From Canna indica (Eukaryota; Streptophyta; Magnoliopsida; Zingiberales; Cannaceae): a stretch of 64,000 bases of DNA. A program made the translations under genes and the position numbers. Each line of letters begins with the position of its first letter. Within the stretch, counting starts at the first letter, position 1. Under the pieces are notes generated by a model that did not search any database, had not been told where the DNA came from, and was given only the letters and a program-made list of their open reading frames with translations. Below are positions 1-11,969 of this stretch, piece by piece. The stretch lies in contig CP136898.1 in the NCBI GenBank assembly GCA_034359265.1, positions 57,525,501 to 57,589,500 of the forward strand, given 5' to 3'.

Positions 1-3000
1 TTCGAAACCAAGTTCCGAACATTCGAAACCAAGTTCAGAACTTTACGAACCAAGTTCCCAACTTTTGGAACCATGCTCCGAACTTTAGGAACCAAGCTCC
101 CAACTTTCTGAACTAAGTTCACAACTTTTCAAACCAAGTTCTCAACTTTCGAAACTAAGTTCCCAACATTCAGAACCAAGTTACTAACTTTCGGGACCAT
201 GTTCCGAACTTTCAAAACCATGTTCTGAACTTTCGAAACCAAGTTCAGAACTTTTCGAACCAAGTTCCTAACTTTCGGAACATAGTTCCATTCTTTCAGA
301 ACTAATTTCCCGACTGTCGGAACCAAATTCTCAACTTTCCGAACCAAGTTTCGAACTTTTGTAACCAAGTTCCCAAGTTTCAGAACCAAGTTTCCAACTT
401 TCGGAAACAAATTCCCATCTTCTAGACCAATTTCCCAACTTTCGAAACCAAATACTCAAATTTCCGAACCAAGATCCAAACTTTCCTAACCAAGTTCCCA
501 ACTTTCTGAATCATGTTCCCAACTTTTGGAACTAGATTCTAACTTTTAGAACAAAGTACCCAACTTTTTGAACCAAGTTCCCAACTTTCTGAAACAAATT
601 GCTAACTTTCGGAACCAAGTTCCGATCTTTCCGAACCAAGTTCCGCACTTTTCGAACAAAGTTTCCAACTTTTGAAACCAAGTTCCCAACTTTTGGAATA
701 AATTTCCCAACTTTCATAGCTAAATTCCCGACTTTCGGAACCAAGTTCGGAAATCTTTGAACCAAGTTGCATACTTTTGTAACCAAGTTTCCATCTTCCG
801 GAACCAATTTCCCGACTATCATATTCAAATTCTCAACTTTCTGAACCAAGTTCCGAACTTTCGTAACCAACTTTCCTACTTTTTGAACGAAGCTCGCAAC
901 TTCCGGAACCAAGTTCACAACTTCATAACCTAGCTCGCAATTTTTCAGAACCAAATTTCCCAACTTTCTGAACCAAATTCTCAAATTTCCGAACCTAGTT
1001 CCATACATTCGTAACCAAGTTTCCAACATTCTGAGCCAAGTTCCCAACTTTCGAAACCAACTTTTCAACTTTCTAGGCAAAGTTCTCAACTTTCTGAACC
1101 AATTTCGCATTTTTCTGAACCAAATTCCTAACTTTCTTTACCAAGTTCAGATCTTTCCGAATCAAGTTACGAACTTTTCGAACGAAGTTTCCAATTTTTT
1201 GAACCATGTTCCCAACTTTCGGAACCAAGTTCCCATCTTTCGGAACCAATTTCCTGAATATTGGTACCAAATTCTCAACTTTCAAACTAAATTCTGAACT
1301 TTCGTAACCAAGTTCCCTTCTTTATGAACCAAGTTCGCAACTTTCAGAACCAAGTTCACAACTTCATAACCTAGTTCCCAACTTTCAGAACCAAGTTCCT
1401 AACTTTCTAAACCAAATTCCCAACTTTTGGAACCAAGTTCCCAACTTTTCGAACCAAGTTCCCCACTTTTCGAACCAAGTTCTCAACTTTTCAAACCAAG
1501 TTCCCATCTTTAGGAACCGAATTCTCAAAACCAAGTTCCCAACATTCGAAACAAAGTTACTAACTTTCGAAACCATGTTCCGAATATTCGAAACCAAGTT
1601 CAGAACTTTTCGAACCAAGTTCCCCAACTTTCGGAACCAAGTTCCCAACTTTTGGAACCATGCTCCAAACTTTCGGTACCAAGCTCCCAACTTTCTGAAC
1701 CAAGTTTCCCACTTTCTAAACCAATTTTCAAACTTTCAAAAATAAGTTCCCAACTTTCGGAACCAAGTTCGCAACTTTCCAAACCATGTTCCCAACTTTC
1801 AAACCAATTTCCCAACATTCAGAACCAAGTTACTAACTTGGTTCAGAACTTTCGAAACCAAGTTCACAACTTTTTGAACCAAGTTCCCAACTTTCGGAAC
1901 AAAGTTCCAATCTTTCGGAACCAACTTCCCGACTGTCGGAATCAAATTCTCAACTTTCAGAACCAAGTTCCGAACTTTCGTAACCAAGTTCACAACTTTC
2001 TGAACCAATTTCCCATCTTCCGGACTAATTTCCCAACTTTCGAAACCAAATTCTCAAATTTCCGAACCAAGATCCAAACTTTCGTAACCAAGTTCCCAAC
2101 TTTCTGAATCATGTTCCCAACTTTCGGAATCAAGTTCGCAACTTTCATAACAAAATTCTCAACTTTTCAAATCAAGTTCCAAACTTTTGTAATCAAGTTC
2201 CCAACTTTCTGAACCAAGTTCTCAACTTTACTAACCAAGTTCCCAACATTCAGAATCAAGTTCTCAACTTTTGGAATCATGTTCCAAACTTTCGCAACCA
2301 AGTTCCCAACTTTCGAAACGAAGTTCACAACTTTCGAAACTAAGTTCCAAACTTTTCGAATCAAATTCCCAACTTTCGGAATAGAGTTCCCGACTATGCG
2401 AACCAAATCATCAACTTTCCAAATCAAGCTCCCCACTTTCTAAACCAACTTCCGAACATTTGAAACCATGTTCCCAAATTTTCAAACCAAGTTCCAACGT
2501 TTCTGAATCAAATTCCCAAGTTTCGAAACCATGTTCCCAGCTTTCGGAACCAAGTTCCACACATTCCGAATCAAGTACCCCATTTTCCGAATCAATTTCT
2601 GAACTTTCGAAACCAAGTTCCCAACTTTCGGAAGCAAGTTCTCAAACTTCCAAACCAAGTTTCCAAGTAACCGAACCAAATTCTCATATTTCGGAACCAA
2701 GTTCCCAACTTTTGGAACCACGTTCCCAACCTTTGGCACCATGTTCCCAACATTCGAAACCAAGTTCTCGACTTTTGGAACAAAGTACCCAATAATCGAA
2801 ATCAAGTTTCAAACTTTCGGAACTATGTTCCCAACTATCGAAATCATGTTCCCAACTCTTGGAACTAAGTTCACAACTTTCAGAACCAAGTTTCCAACTA
2901 TTGGAACCAAGTTCCCATCTTTCGGAACCAAGTTCCCAATTTCCGAACCATATTCCAAATTTTTTGAACCAAGTTCCTAACTTTCGGAACCAAGTTCCCA

Positions 3001-6000
3001 ACTTTCGGAACCTTGTTCTGAACTTTCGAAACCACGTTCCAACTTTTAGAACAAATTTCCCAACCTTCAGAACTAAATTCCCCACTTTTGGAACTAAGTT
3101 TCGATCTTTCGGAACCAAGTTCCGAACTTTCGTGACCAAGTTCCCATCTTCGGGAACCAATTTCCCGACAATAATATTCAAATTCTCAACTTTCTGAACC
3201 AAGTTCCGAACATTCGTAACTAAATTTCCTACTTTTTGAACGAAGCTCGCAACTTTTGGAACCAAGTTCTCAACTTCATAACCTAGCTCGCAATTTTTCA
3301 GAACCAAATTTCCCAACTTTCTGAACCAAATTCTCAAATTTCCGAACCTAGTTCCGTACATTCGTAACCAAGTTTCGAACATTCTGAGCCAAGTTCCCAA
3401 CTTTCGAAACCAAGTTTTCAACTTTCTAGGCGAAGTTCCCAACTTTCTGAACCAATTTCGCATTTTTCTGAACCAAATTCCTAACTTTCTTTACCAAGTT
3501 CAGATCTTTCCGAACCAAGTTACGAACTTTTCGAACGATGTTTCCAATTTTCTGAACCATGTTCCCAACTTTCGGAACCAATTTCCTGAATATTGGTACC
3601 AAATTCTCAACTTTCAAACTAAATTCTGAACTTTCGTAACCAAGTTCCCTTCTTTGTGAACCAAGTTCGCAACTTTAAGAACCAAGTTCAAAACTTCATA
3701 ACCTAGTTCCCAACTTTCAGAACCAAGTTCCTAACTTTCTAAACCAAATTCCCAACTTTTGGAACCAAGTTCCCAACTTTTCGAACCAAGTACCCCACTT
3801 TTCGAACCAAATTCTCAACTTTTCAAACCAAGTTCCCATCTTTAGGAATCGAATTCTCAACATTTTAAATCATGTTCTGAACTTTCATAATCAAGTTCAC
3901 AACTTTCAGAAATAAGTTTCTATCTCCACTTTTCGAACCAATTTCCAAACTTTTGAAACCAACTTTCCAACCTTTGAAACAAACTTCCCTACTTTCAAAA
4001 CCAAGTTCCCAACATTCGAAACAAAGTTACTAACTTTCGAAACCATGTTCCGAATATTCGAAACCAAGTTCAGAACTTTTCGAACCAAGTTCAGAACTTT
4101 TCGAACCAAGTTCCCAACTTTTGGAACCATGCTCCAAACTTTCGGTACCAAGCTCCCAACTTTCTGAACCAAGTTTCCCACTTTCTAAACTAATTTTCAA
4201 ACTTTCGAAAATTAGTTCCCAACTTTCGAAACCAAGTTCACAACTTTCCAAACCATGTTCCCAACTTTCAAACCAATTTCCCAACATTCAGAACCAAGTT
4301 ACTAACTTGGTTCCAAACTTTCGAAACCAAGTTCACAACTTTTTGAACCAAGTTCCCAACTTTCTGAACAAAGTTCCAATCTTTCGGAACCAATTTCCTG
4401 ACTGTCGAAATCAAATTCTCAACTTTCAGAACCAAGTTCCGAACTTTCGTAACCAAGTTCCCAAATTTCTGAACCAAGTTCTTAGCTTTCGGAACCAAGT
4501 TCCCAGCTTCCGGACTAATTTCCCAACTTTCGAAATCAAATTCTCAAATTTCCGAACCAAGATCCAAACTTTCGTAACCAAGTTCCCAACTTTCTGAATC
4601 ATGTTCCCAACTTTTGGAACCAGATTCTAACTTTCAGAACGAAGTTCGTAGCTTTCAGAACCAAGTACCAAACTTTCTGAACCAAGTGCCCAACTTTTTG
4701 AACCAAATTCCTTACTTTCGGAACCAAGTTCCAATCTTTCCGAACGAAGTTCCGTAATTTTCGAACCACGTTTCCGACTTTCGAAACCATGTTCCCAACT
4801 TTCGGAACAAAATTCTCAACTTTTCAAATCAAGTTCCAAACATTCGAAACCAAGTTCCCAACTTCCAAACATTCAAAACCAAGTCGGAATCAAGTTCGCA
4901 ACTTTCATAACAAAATTCTCAACTTTTCAAATCAAGTTCCAAACTTTTGTAATCAAGTTCCCAACTTTCTGAACCAAGTTCTCAACTTTACGAACCAAGT
5001 TCCCAACATTCAGAACCAAGTTCTCAACTTTTGGAATCATGTTCCAAACTTTCGCAAACAAGTTCCCAAGTTTCGAAATCAATTTCCCAACTTTCGAAAC
5101 TAAGTTCCAAACTTTTCAAATCAAATTCCCAACTTTCGGAATAGAGTTCCCGACTATGCGAACCAAATCATCAACTTTCCAAACCAAGCTCCCCACTTTC
5201 TGAACCAACTTCCGAACATTTGAAACCATGTTCCCAAATTTCCAAACCAAGTTCCAACGTTTCTGAATCAAATTCCCAAGTTTTGAAACCATGTTCCCAG
5301 CTTTCGGAACCAAGTTCCACACATTCCGAATCAAGTACCCCATTTTCCGAATCAATTTCTGAACTTTCGAAACCAAGTTCCCAACTTTCGGAAGCAAGTT
5401 CTCAAACTTCCAAACCAAGTTTCCAAGTAACCGAACCAAATTCTCATATTTCGAAACCAAGTTTCCAACTTTTGGAACCACGTTCCCAACCTTCGGCACC
5501 ATGTTCCCAATATTCGGAACCAAGTTCTCGACTTTTGGAACAAAGTACCCAATAATCGAAATCAAGTTTCAAACTTTCGGAACTATGTTCCCAACTATCG
5601 AAATCATGTTCCCAACTCTTGGAACTAAGTTCGCAACTTTCAGAATCAAGTTTCCAACTATTGGAACCAAGTTCCCATCTTTCGGAACCAAGTTCCCAAT
5701 TTCCGAACCATATTCCGAATTTTTCGAACCAAGTTCCTAACTTTCGGAACCAAGTTCCCAACTTTCGGAACCTTGTTCCCAACTTTCGAAACCACGTTCC
5801 AACTTTTAGAACAAATTTCTCAACCTTCATAACTAAATTCCCCACTTTTGGAACCAAGTTTCGATCTTTCGGAACCAAGTTCCTAACTTTCGTAATCAAG
5901 TTCCCATCTTCGGGAACCAATTTCCCAACTATCATATTCAAATTCTCAACTTTCTAAACCAAGTTCCGAACTTTTGTAAGCAATTTTTCCTACTTTTTGA

Positions 6001-9000
6001 ATGAAGCTCGCAACTTTCAGAACCAAGTTCACAACTTCATAACCTAGCTCGCAATTTTTCAGAACCAAGTTTCCATCTTTCTAAACCAAATTCCCAACTT
6101 TCGGAACCTAGTTTCGATCTTTCCAAAATAAGTTCCCAACTCTTCGAAACAATTTCCCAACTTTCGGAACCAAGTTTCCAACTTTCGGAACCGAATTCCC
6201 AACATTCTGAACCAACTTCACAAGTTTCACAACCAAGTTCCCATCTTTCAGAACCAATTTCCCAACTTTCTGAATTAAATTCTCAAATTTTCGAACCAAG
6301 TTACGTACATTCGTAACAAAGTTTCCAACTTTCTGAACCAAGTTCCCATCTTTCGGAACCAAGTTTCCAAGTTTCTAGACGAAGTTCCCAACTTTTTGAA
6401 TCAATTTCCCAATATTTTAAACCAAATTCCCAACTTTCGAAAACAAGTGCTGATCTTTCAGAACCATGTTTCGAACTTTTCGAACGAAGTTTCCAACTTT
6501 CTGAACCATGTTCCCAACTTTCGGAACCAAGTTCCCATCTTTCGGAACCAATTTCCCGAATATTGGTACCAAATTCTCAACTTTCCAAACTAAGTTCTGA
6601 ACTTTCGTAACCAAGTTCCCTACTTTATGAACCAAGTTCGTAACTTTCAGAACCAAGTTCACAACTTCATAACCTAGTTCCCAACTTTCAGAACCAAGTT
6701 CCTAATTTTCTGAACCAAATTACCATCTTTTGGAACCAAGTTCCCAACTTTTCGAACCAAGTTCCCCACTTTTTAAACCAAGTTCTGAACATTCAAAACC
6801 AAGTTCCGATCTTTCGGAAGTTCCAAACTTCCGGAGCTGAAATCTCAATATTTTAAATCATGTTCTGAGCTTTCATAATGAAGTTCACAACTTTCAGAAC
6901 CAAGTTCCTATCTTTCAGAACCAATTTCCTGACTATCGGAACCAAATTCTCAACTTTCCGAACCAAGTTTCGAACCTTCGTAACCAAGTTCCCAACTATC
7001 TAAACCAAGTTCCCAACTTTCGAAACAAATTTCCCAACTTTCTGAACTAAATTCTCAAATTTCTGAACCAGGTTTCGAACTTTCTGAACTACGTTCCCAA
7101 TTTTCTGAACCAAGTTCCTAACTTTCCGAACCAAGTTCCCAACTTTCCGAACTAAGTTCCAACCTTTCCAAATCCAATTCCCAACTTTTGGAACCAAGTT
7201 CCACACATTCTGAAAGTTCCCCACTTTCCGAACCAATTTCCGAACTTTCCAAACTAAGTTTGCAACTTTCGAAACCAAGTTTCCAACTTTCGGAATCAAG
7301 TTTCCAAGTAACCAAACCAAATTCCCATATTTCTTAACCAAGTTTTCATATTTGGTACCAAGTTTCCAACTTTTGGAACCAAGTTCCCAACTTTCGGAGC
7401 CAAGTTCCCAACTATTAGAAAAAAGTTCCCAACTTTCGGAACCAAGTTCCCAACTTTCCGAACCATGTTCCGAACTTTTTGAACCAAGTTGCCAACTTTC
7501 AGAACCAAGTTGCCAACTTTCAGAACCATGTTGCCAACTTTCAGAACAATGTTTAGAATATTCGAAATCGAGTTTTTAACTTTCGGAACCTTGTTCCGAA
7601 CTTTCGAAACAAAGTTCCCAACTCTTGGAACAAATTTCCGAACTTTCGTATCTAAATTCCCGACTTTCGGAACCAAGTTTCGATCTTTCATAACTAAGTT
7701 TCCAACTTTCGGAACTAAGTTCCCAACTTTCGGAACCAATTTTGCGACTATCGGATCCAAATTCTCAACTTTCCAAACCAAGTTCTGAACTTTTGTAACC
7801 AACTTTCCTACTTTTTGAACGAAGTTCGCAACTTTCAGAACCAAGTTCACAACTTCATAACATAGTTCGCAATTTTCAGAACCATGTTTCCATATTTCCA
7901 ATCTTTTCGAAACAAGTTCCCAACTTTTAGAATCAATTTCCCAACTTTCAGAACCAAGTCCCCAACTTTCGAAACCGAATTCCCAACATTCTGAACCAAG
8001 TTCCCATCTTTCGGAACCAACTTCCCAACTTTCTGAACCAAATTCTCAAATTTTTGAACCAAGTTTCGAACATTCGTAACCAAGTTCCCAACTTTTAGAA
8101 CCAAGTACCCAACTTTCTAGATGAAGTTCCCAACTTTCTGAACCAATTTTCCAACTTTCTGAACCAAGTTCTGATCTCTCCGAACCAAGTTCCGAACTTT
8201 TCGAACGAAGTTTCCAACTTTCTGAACCATGTTCCCAACTTTCGAAACCAAGTTCCCATCTTTAGGAATCAATTTCCCGAACATTGGTACGAAATTCTTA
8301 ACTTTCCAAACTGAGTTCTGAACTTTCGTAATCAAGTTCTCTACTTTATGAACCAAGTTCGCAACTTTCAGAACGAAGTTCACAACTTCATAACCTAGTT
8401 CCCAACTTTTAGAACCAAGTTCCCAACTTTCTGAACCAAATTCCCAACTTTCGAAATCAAGTTCCTAACTTTTCAAACCAAGGTCCCATCTTTCAGAGTC
8501 AAGTTGCCAACTTTCGGAATCGAATTCTCAACATTTTAAACCAAGTTATGAACTTTCATAATCTAGTTCCCGACTTTCTGAACCAAGTTCCCAACATTAC
8601 GAACCAAGTTTCCAACATTACGAACCAAGTTGCCAACTTTCGCAACCAAGTTCCCATCTTTCGGAACTAAGTTCTCAAACTTGTGAACCAAGTTCCCAAC
8701 TTTCGAAACCAAGTTCCCAACTTTCGAAACCAAGTTCCCAACTTTTAGAACCGAGTTCCCAAGTATCCGAATCAAATTCCCAACTATCGAAACTAAGCTC
8801 CCAACTTTTGGAACCATGTTCCCAACCTTCGGAAGCAAGTTCCCAACATTCGGAACCAACTTCCCAACTTTCGGATCTAAGTTCCCAACTATCGAAACCA
8901 AGTTCCCCACTTTCCGAACCATGTTCCCAACTTTCGAAACCATGTTCCGAACTTTTCGAACCAAGTTCCCAACTTTAGGAACTAAGTTACCAACTTTAGG

Positions 9001-11729
9001 AACTAAGTTGCCAACTTTCGAAACAATGTTCCGAACTTTCAAAAATAAGTTCCCAACTTTTGGAACCTTGTTCCGAACTTTCGAAACCAAGTTCCAAACT
9101 TTTGGAACAAACTTTCCAACTTTCGGAAATAAATTCCTAACTTTCGGAACCAAGTTCCGATCTTTCCGAACCAAGTTCCAAAATCTTTGAACCGAGTTCT
9201 CAACTTTCGAAACTAAGTTCCCATCTTTCAGAACCAATTTCCCGACTATCGGAACCAAATTCTCAAATTTTCGAACCAAGTTCCAAACTTTCGTAACCAA
9301 TTTTCCAACTTTCTGAATCAAATTCCCAACTTTTCAAGCAAGTTCCAAACTTACAGAACCAAGTTCCCTACTGCAGAAACCAAGTTCCCTACTGTAGAAA
9401 CCAAGTTTCCAACCTTCTGAACCAAGTGCCGTACATTTGAAATCAAATTCCCAACTTTCTAAACCAAGTTTCCCACTTTCGGAACCATATTCCCAACTTT
9501 CGAAACCAAGTTCCCATATTTTGAATGAAATTCTTAACTTTCTGAACCAAGTTCCCAACTTTCCGAACCAAGTTCCAACTTTTTCGAATCCAATTCCCAA
9601 CTTTCGAAACCATGTTCCGTACTTTTGGAACCAAGTTCCACACATTCCGAACCAAGTTCCACACATTCCGAACCAAGTTCCCCACTTTCCGAACCAATTT
9701 CCGAACTTTCCAAACTAAGTTCGCAACTTTCGAAACTAAGTTTCCAAGTAACCAAACCAAATTCCCATATTTCTGAACCAAGTTTCCATCTTTTGGAACC
9801 AAGTTCCCAACTATTAGAAATAATTTCCCAACTTTCGGAATCAAGTTCCCAACTTTCCGAACCATGTTCCCAACTTTAGGAACCATGTTCCGAACTTTTC
9901 GAACCATGTTGCCAACTTTCAGAACAATGTTCAGAATATTCGAAATCAAGTTTCTAACTTTCGGAACCTTGTTCCGAACTTTCGAAACAAAGTTCCCAAC
10001 TTTTGGAACAAATTTCCCGACTTTTGAAACCAAGTTTCGATCTTTCAGAACCAAGTTCCGGAATCTTCGAACTAAGTTCCCAACTTTCGAAACTAAGTTC
10101 CCATCTTTCGGAACCAATTTTCCGACTATCGGATCCAAATTCTCAACTTTCCAAACCAAGTTCTGAACTTTTGTAACCAACTTCCCTACTTTTTGAACGA
10201 AGTTCGCAACTTTCAGAACCAAGTTCACAACTTCATAACATAGTTCGCAACTTTTATAACCATGTTTCCATATTTTCAATCTTTTCGAACCAAGTTCCCA
10301 ACTTTCAAAACCAAGTTCCCAACTTTTGGAATCATGCTCCGAACTTTCGGTACCAAGCTCCCAACTTTCTGAACCAAGTTCCCCACTTTCTAAACCAATT
10401 TTCAAACTTTCAAAACTAAGTTCCCAACTTTCGGAACCAAGTTCACAACTTTCCAAACCATGTTCCCAACTTTCAAACCAATTTCCCAACATTCAGAACC
10501 AAGTTACTAACTTTCAGAACCGTGTTCCGAACTTTCGAAACCAAGTTCATAACTTTTCGAACCAAGTTCCCAACTTTCGGAACAAAGTTCCAATGTTTCG
10601 GAACCAATTTCCCGATTGTAAGAATCAAATTCTCAACTTTCAGAACCAAGTTTCGAACTTTCGTAACCAAGTTCCCAAGTTTCTGAACCAAGTTCTCAGC
10701 TTTCGGAACCAAGTTCCCATTTTTCTAACAAATTTCCCAACTTTCGAAACTAAATTCTCAATTTTCCGAACCAAGATCCAAACTTTCATAACCAAGTTCC
10801 CAACTTTCTGAATCATGTTCCTAACTTTTGGAACCAGATTCTAACTTTCAGAATCAAGTTCCTAGCTTTCAGAACTAAGTACTAAACTTTCTGAACCAAG
10901 TGCCCAACTTTCTGAACCAAATTCCTTACTTTCGGAACCAAGTTCCAATCGTTCCGAACCAAGTTCCGTACTTTTCGAACCAAGTTTCCAACTTTCGAAA
11001 CCATGTTCCCATCTTTCGGAACCAAGTTCGCAACTTTCATAACAAAATTCTCAACTTTTCAAATCAAGTTCCAAACTTTTGTAATCAAGTTCCCAACTTT
11101 CGAACCAAGTTCCCAACTTTCGAACCAAGTTTCCAACTTTCGAAACCATGTTCCCATCTTTCGGAACCAAGTTCGCAACTTTCATAACAAAATTCTCAAC
11201 TTTTCAAATCAAGTTCCAAACTTTTGTAATCAAGTTCCCAACTTTCTGAACCAAGTGCCCAACATTCAGAACCAAGTTCTCAACTTTTGGAATCATGTTC
11301 CTAACTTTCGCAACCAAGTTCCCAACTTTCAAAACCATGTTCCTAACTTTCGAAACTAAGTTCCATACATTCCGAATCAAATTCCCAATTTTCGGAATAG
11401 AGTTTCCAACTATGCGAACCAAATCCTCAACTTTCCAAACCAAGCTCCCCACTTTATGAACCAACTTCCGAACATTCGAAACCATGTTCCCAAATTTCCG
11501 AACCAAGTTCCAACCTTTCTGAATCAAATTCCCAAGTTTCGAAACCATGTTCCTAGCTTTCGGAACCAAGTTCCACACATTCCGAATCAAGTTCGTCATT
11601 TTTCGAATCAATTTCTGAACTTTCGAAACTAAGTTCCCAACTTTCGGAACCAAGTTCTCAATCTTTCAAACCAAGTTTCCAACTTTCGAAAACAAGTTCA
11701 CAACTTTCCAAACCAAGTTCCCAACTTTC
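1..11729. repeat. 21-bp minisatellite array, block 1
   Basis: Head-to-tail units of about 21 bp with consensus GGAACCAAGTTCC followed by CAACTTTC. Units differ by a few substitutions and occasional 1-bp indels (20- and 22-bp units). The first 13 bases are a dyad, GGAAC-CAA-GTTCC. No frame of the consensus holds a stop codon, so long open frames arise on both strands. Read in translation the plus frames give heptads such as FGTKFPT, EPSSQLS and NQVPNFR, and the minus frames give KVGNLVP, LGTWFRK and SWELGSE. There is no consistent start, codon bias or non-repeat domain, so I read it as satellite DNA. Strings of variants recur at 2.35-2.8 kb inside the block. Confidence 0.97.
10999..11291. repeat. 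145-bp direct duplication inside the array
   Basis: A stretch of seven minisatellite units beginning with ACCATGTTCCCATCTTTCGG at about 10999 is repeated almost exactly from about 11144, a shift of 145 bp. The shift is two bases short of 7 x 21 because two of the units are 20 bp long. This is a recent small block duplication, intermediate between the 21-bp unit and the kilobase-scale blocks. Confidence 0.8.
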
Positions 11730-11969
11730 ATAGTTTTCCCTCTATGGTGATTAGTTGGATTAGAGCTTGTATCTCAAACCCCTCATTTACTATCAATATC
11801 AATGGTTCTTCTGTGGGATTCTTTCGAAGCTCTAGAGGTCTAAGGCAAGGCTGCCCCATGGCTCCATATCTGTTCCTCATTGTTATGCAACACTTATCCT
11901 CTCGTCTTGATGATGTAGCAAGGCGAGGTATGATCACTCCACACTCGGGCTGTGAAAACCCGCTTATTA
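11730..11969 (+). pseudogene. LINE reverse-transcriptase fragment embedded in the array
   Basis: About 80 codons of unique sequence on the plus strand read as the middle of a plant L1-type reverse transcriptase, including the motif RGLRQGCPMAPYLF that precedes the catalytic (F/Y)ADD loop. The same motif is present in the LINE at 21689-24731, so the assignment is supported inside the window. The fragment lacks the catalytic box, the 5' end, the 3' end and any poly(A). It is bounded on both sides by CAACTTTC, which any two array units share. The open frame runs on into the repeats (11744-12019), giving a chimeric ORF with no expected function. It is more likely a captured filler or a deletion remnant than a direct target-primed insertion. 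Confidence 0.85.

Noticed and set aside
2684..10492. Long open frames of 200-350 codons in the array (for example 2684-3463, 8563-9321 and 9443-10492 on minus) as repeat proteins
   Set aside because: They consist wholly of the seven-residue translation of the 21-bp unit, overlap equally long frames on the other strand, start at arbitrary ATG, TTG or GTG variants, and shift frame where 20- or 22-bp units occur. There is no signal peptide, non-repeat domain or promoter.
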